Positions 60,905-64,000 of a stretch of DNA of 64,000 bases are shown piece after piece. Both the position numbers and the translations under genes were made by a program. Location: assembly GCA_015056655.1 (NCBI GenBank), contig SVFV01000001.1:1-64000 (forward strand), in the 5' to 3' direction. The notes below the pieces were generated by a model. The model did no database searches and was not told where the DNA came from. It saw only the letters and a list, made by a program, of their open reading frames with translations. This stretch comes from Butyrivibrio sp. (lineage in GTDB: Bacteria; Bacillota; Clostridia; Lachnospirales; Lachnospiraceae). Positions within the stretch are counted from its first letter, which is position 1; every line of letters starts with the position of its first letter.

Positions 60905-63160
60905 TCACTCCCCATCCTCATTCTCCTCCGGCAATGCTACTCCGATATCTACCGGTCCTGCACTACCATCATCATCATCTTTGTTCTCCGGTCCCTCATT
61001 ATTTATGCCATCATCAGCTGCAGGCGCAGGAGCGGCATTTTCCTGAATCTGATTGTTTTCTTCCTCATCAGATGAACTCTCTTCCTGCTGAGGTTCTTCC
61101 TGAGGCTGCTCATTGCTCTCTTCCTGTTGAGGCTCTTCCTGAGGCTGCTCATTGCTCTCTTCCTGTTGAGGCTCTTCCTGAGGCTGCTCATTGCTCTCTT
61201 CCTGCTGAGGCTGCTCACCACTCTCTTCCTGCTGAGGTTCTTCCTGAGACTGCTCATTACTCTCTTCCTGCTGAGAGCTTTCTTCCTGAGACTGCTGCTC
61301 GCCACCTTCTTCCTGTGACTGCTGTTCGCCACCTTCTTCCTGTGACTGCTGTTCACTATTCTCTGTTTCAGAAGTGTTCTCCTGCTCGGAGCCTTCATTA
61401 TTCTCTGAATTCTCAGAATCGTTCTGGCCTTCTTCAGAGTCTGTGTTCTCTCCGCCTTCGCTGTTTTCTTCAGTTCCGTCTGCCTCCTGAGTTTCCTCAG
61501 TCTGCTCCTCTTCCTGAATGATTTCCTCTTCTTCCTGAGGCTCTTCAGCGAATTCAACGGTTTCAACTTCACCATTATCCCATACAGTTACTGTATAGAA
61601 GTTCTGGTATATGCTAACGTCGCCATCGATTGAAACACTGTTATCAAATACAATGTTTCCATCTCTGTCTGCAAATTTAATCTTGTCTATCTCTATATTT
61701 GCAGGATCAAAGTTTTCAGAATCATAATCGGAAAGAAGGATTTCACTTTCCTGATCATCAGTATTCACTTCATCCGTATTCTCTTCATCACCAAAATTTG
61801 TAGCAAAGTAATATCCAATGAAGTATTTGGTCTGAACGCCAGCCATTTCCTTCTCTTCACTGTATACTTCATTCTCTTCATCTGCAGGAATGCCACCGAT
61901 GATGTCACTAATATTTTCTGCTACCTCCGAAAGAGTAGTATCCTTGTACCACTTTCCATCTGAGTAATAGACCTCTGCTCCATCTTCTACTCCATCCATA
62001 GTAAGTGTATGGTAGAATCTTGCTCCATACTCCTCATTTCCTGAAAGAGCTCCGATATTCTCGGCGATAAGATTTCCATCAGCATCAATTATCTGAATCA
62101 TGGGAGCTTCAGGATCTTCTGCATTGGGCTTATAGTATCCTGCAAAGTGTCCTCTCTCATCATTTGTCTCTGCGTCATAGGCAAGCTGTGAAAGAATAGC
62201 AGAGCCGATGTTATCAAAAGCTTCTGTTCTCTGATAATCCTTGTACAGGCTTCCGGTTTCCATATCGGAATAAACTGTAAGTGAATCAGCATCGTTTCCG
62301 CTGAAAGTAAGAACATTACAGTACTCGGAACTAACCTGTCCGCCCTCTTCAACCATATCTGAGTAATCGCCTGCAGACATAACGATGTTGCCATCAATAT
62401 CTACTACCTGGTTACGGTCTTCACCATTCTTTGCATAGTAACCTGTAAACATTGGACCGTCCTCGGTACTTTCAGGTATTACCCCATCCAAAGATTCAAG
62501 GATATTCATATCCTCATCATAAAAATGATTCTTGTCATATACGAAGCTGGCTGAATTGTCTCCTTCGCCAATCGTTCCGTTGCTAAGATATTCAACATCT
62601 CCGCCGCCAGTTATTGTAAATGCAGGAAGATTAGCATTATCTCCAGCTACTCTTGCTACATAAACAGGATCTCCATCAGTCTCAATAGGACTTATCATTA
62701 CTGTTCCGCTATCAGACTGCAGGCTATAACCATAAGCCAATCCATCGTACTTAAACAGTGCAGGCAAAACATCTGACAGATTTGTTATTTCCTCTTCTTT
62801 TCCGGAATCAAAATAGAACTTTCCATCAATTAAGAAGAATTCTCTTTCCTTAGCTGAAAGCTCATTACTTCCGTCTTCACCGGCATGTGCTTCCAAGAAT
62901 GTAACCACATCCTCATTCTGGATCAGGAGATTACCCTTTTCATCAAACAGCTGAATATACTTGCCGTTTTCATCGCAGGCAATATTTCCATCTGAATCCA
63001 TCATGAGATAAGTTGAGAATCTAACTGCTTCTGCTGCACTAGCATGACAAACAGCCCAGGGTGCCCAAAAGGCCACTGAGCTTCCAAGAACAGTTATGAA
63101 AAACAGTTTAAAGCCCTTACGTGCTGTGCGCTTAACGGCTTTTCTGATTTCTTTTCTCAT
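60905..63160 (-). CDS. Secreted protein with GYY/DGN modules and a Glu/Gln-rich repeat tail
   Basis: 751 residues. A basic N-terminus and hydrophobic stretch (about 18-38) end in CHASAAEA, a likely signal peptidase site. The body has about four modules sharing GYY...DxDGNxx (MFTGYYAKNGEDRNQ, HFAGYYKPNAEDPE, YFIGYYFATNFGDE). From about residue 565 the chain is almost wholly Glu, Gln, Ser, Asn and Pro, with 9-residue (GGEQQSQEE) and 13-residue (EESNEQPQEEPQQ) tandem repeats, then an acidic end. There is no sortase motif. It lies between the PilO-like gene and the giant prepilin gene, so it may be an extracellular partner or stalk. I recognise no family. Confidence 0.8.
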   Translation of the reverse strand: MRKEIRKAVKRTARKGFKLFFITVLGSSVAFWAPWAVCHASAAEAVRFSTYLMMDSDGNIACDENGKYIQLFDEKGNLLIQNEDVVTFLEAHAGEDGSNELSAKEREFFLIDGKFYFDSGKEEEITNLSDVLPALFKYDGLAYGYSLQSDSGTVMISPIETDGDPVYVARVAGDNANLPAFTITGGGDVEYLSNGTIGEGDNSASFVYDKNHFYDEDMNILESLDGVIPESTEDGPMFTGYYAKNGEDRNQVVDIDGNIVMSAGDYSDMVEEGGQVSSEYCNVLTFSGNDADSLTVYSDMETGSLYKDYQRTEAFDNIGSAILSQLAYDAETNDERGHFAGYYKPNAEDPEAPMIQIIDADGNLIAENIGALSGNEEYGARFYHTLTMDGVEDGAEVYYSDGKWYKDTTLSEVAENISDIIGGIPADEENEVYSEEKEMAGVQTKYFIGYYFATNFGDEENTDEVNTDDQESEILLSDYDSENFDPANIEIDKIKFADRDGNIVFDNSVSIDGDVSIYQNFYTVTVWDNGEVETVEFAEEPQEEEEIIQEEEQTEETQEADGTEENSEGGENTDSEEGQNDSENSENNEGSEQENTSETENSEQQSQEEGGEQQSQEEGGEQQSQEESSQQEESNEQSQEEPQQEESGEQPQQEESNEQPQEEPQQEESNEQPQEEPQQEESNEQPQEEPQQEESSSDEEENNQIQENAAPAPAADDGINNEGPENKDDDDGSAGPVDIGVALPEENEDGE
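61077..61353 (-). repeat. In-frame tandem repeats, 39 bp and 27 bp units
   Basis: About four copies of a 39-bp unit (61077-61260, one of them shortened) and two to three copies of a 27-bp unit (about 61290-61353) encode the Glu/Gln-rich repeats. All units are multiples of three, so copy-number change would alter length without a frameshift. Confidence 0.8.
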
Positions 63161-63182
63161 AATAACTCCTCTCTGCCTCGCC

Positions 63183-63208
63183 CCGGTAAAAGCTTTCGCA
63201 TTTACCGG
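63183..63208 (-). promoter_or_regulatory. Perfect hairpin before the repeat-protein ribosome site
   Basis: CCGGTAAA (63183-63190) pairs with TTTACCGG (63201-63208). On the minus strand the tip is GCGAAAGC, a GNRA-capped stem. It lies 23 nt before the GAGGAG site, in the same position as the hairpin before the giant adhesin gene, and has no T run. Confidence 0.55.
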
Positions 63209-63299
63209 AACTAACGCCCAAACTACAAGGTGTTACATAAACAAAGGCATAAAATCCTCTATTTATATATCGGCTTATTTTCTTATCTTTTTTATATTA

Positions 63300-63950
63300 T
63301 CAGTCATATACTGACTCATATTCATAGGTTCCCTGTACGTCTGAATCAGACTTCTTTTCGTCCGGAGGAAGCTCTGCATCTTCCTTGCCATCGTACATGG
63401 TCTCATAGAAGGTTGCTGTACAGCTAACCTCTACTTCGCTCTTGTCGATTGTGCTCTTCTGCTCAACTGTTGTAACCTTGAAATCACTTATAAGGCATCT
63501 AAGCTCACTGTGCTCAAGATTGTTAATGATATCTTCAGCCTCGCTGTACTCATCAACAGTAAACTTAAGCTCAAATTCTCTTCTGATCTGATCGCCCTGT
63601 CTGGTTATTTCTTTAAATCCAACATAGTAATCTTCAGATGCTGCAAGAGTAGTATGAAGGAAATCAAGCTCCTGCTTACCTGCGTTATAGCTGGGCATAA
63701 TACTCATAATATGTCCATTTGCATCAAGGCTGTTGATGGACTTCTGCATGTTCTTTATCTGTGCCACTGTATTGTCCAGTTTAAGCAACTGAATTTCCAA
63801 ATCATCTGCACTGGCTTTCGCCGTAGCGATTCCATCATTCACAGGCTGGAAAATGAGAAGATAATACAACGCGCCAATAATAATAATTCCCAAAACCACC
63901 AGGAGTGCTTTTTCTCTTGGGGAGAAATCTCTTGTCAGAATATTATTCAC
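63300..63950 (-). CDS. PilO-like type IV pilus assembly protein
   Basis: 216 residues. A short cytoplasmic start (MNNILTRDFSPREK) is followed by one membrane helix (about 15-36) and a coiled-coil stretch (TAKASADDLEIQLLKLDNTVAQIKNMQ). The periplasm-type ferredoxin-like domain typical of PilO comes next. It pairs with PilN to align the pilus motor. The start is GTG behind GAGGAGG and overlaps the stop of the gene upstream by 4 nt (GTGA). An acidic tail ends the protein. It identifies the whole block to 50.8 kb as a type IV pilus operon. Confidence 0.75.
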   Translation of the reverse strand: MNNILTRDFSPREKALLVVLGIIIIGALYYLLIFQPVNDGIATAKASADDLEIQLLKLDNTVAQIKNMQKSINSLDANGHIMSIMPSYNAGKQELDFLHTTLAASEDYYVGFKEITRQGDQIRREFELKFTVDEYSEAEDIINNLEHSELRCLISDFKVTTVEQKSTIDKSEVEVSCTATFYETMYDGKEDAELPPDEKKSDSDVQGTYEYESVYD

Positions 63951-64000
63951 TGCTCTACCTCCTCGCTTTCGTTATTAAGTGTTCCAAGATAAATATTTAT
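63947..64000 (-). CDS. C-terminal end of an upstream pilus gene (PilN?), cut by the window edge
   Basis: The last 17 codons of an open frame enter from the window edge and end in TGA at 63947, overlapping the GTG of the PilO-like gene. The residues (INIYLGTLNNESEEVEQ) are too few to identify; PilN is suggested only because it normally precedes PilO. Confidence 0.4.
   Translation of the reverse strand: MNIYLGTLNNESEEVEQ

Noticed and set aside
61077-61353. CRISPR array
   Set aside because: The regular repeats have no unique spacers and are in-frame coding repeats.
60853-61521. 222-codon plus-strand frame with repeats
   Set aside because: It is antisense to the Glu/Gln-rich repeat tail; the repetitive look is inherited from the real gene's repeats.

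Overview
The window looks like a chromosomal segment of a low-GC Firmicute of the Lachnospiraceae type (Butyrivibrio/Pseudobutyrivibrio-like; inference). Supporting this are the uvrC-hprK-glk-murB-rapZ-whiA-crh gene order, a pyruvate formate-lyase system, purine-rich Shine-Dalgarno sites before almost every gene, and a Gram-positive type IV pilus locus. I saw no rRNA, tRNA, CRISPR array, phage or complete insertion sequence. The one mobile-type trace is a broken Rpn/PD-(D/E)XK 'transposase' remnant near 50.4 kb.

Layout. 0-9.7 kb: surface polysaccharide locus. It holds a GT-C-type membrane glycosyltransferase, a leftward operon (UDP-glucuronate epimerase-like, sugar aminotransferase, DUF6056-like membrane protein, membrane glycosyltransferase), and a rightward pair (Wzx-like flippase, GH105-like hydrolase). 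9.8-11.8 kb: coenzyme A synthesis (coaX, coaBC). 12-15.4 kb: sugar ABC transporter with a highly structured gap between the binding protein and the permeases. 15.6-17.6 kb: mgtE with a possible overlapping leader ORF, and a DUF3237 protein. 17.9-23.9 kb: pflB, pflA, an orphan HypB-type GTPase and a Na/Pi cotransporter. 24-26.9 kb: a GNAT fusion protein, cyclophilin and a lipid kinase.

27-34 kb: uvrC, hprK, glucokinase, murB, rapZ, whiA and a Crh/HPr protein that has Glu at the catalytic His15 position but keeps Ser46. 34-38 kb: divergent ftsH and pyrG. 38-43 kb: a YdjG/YdjH/YdjI-like set (zinc ribbon, TPM, SPFH) followed by a RACo-like 2Fe-2S activator. 43-50 kb: three GGDEF proteins, a degenerate HD-GYP protein and a substrate-binding lipoprotein, which together form a c-di-GMP signalling island. 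50.8-64 kb: a leftward type IV pilus operon with a partial upstream gene, a PilO-like protein, a secreted Glu/Gln-rich repeat protein, a 2,724-residue protein with a prepilin N-terminus, and three smaller pilin-like proteins.

Most notable. Two intergenic elements of about 127 bp (17784-17910 and 25056-25181) share terminal inverted repeats, the same internal hairpin architecture and a conserved GCGAAAGCGTCCGT core. Their stem sequences differ almost completely but remain paired, which suggests a conserved structured RNA or small mobile palindrome. The giant prepilin-type adhesin and the His15-to-Glu Crh protein come next. All function calls come from reading motifs; no database search was run.
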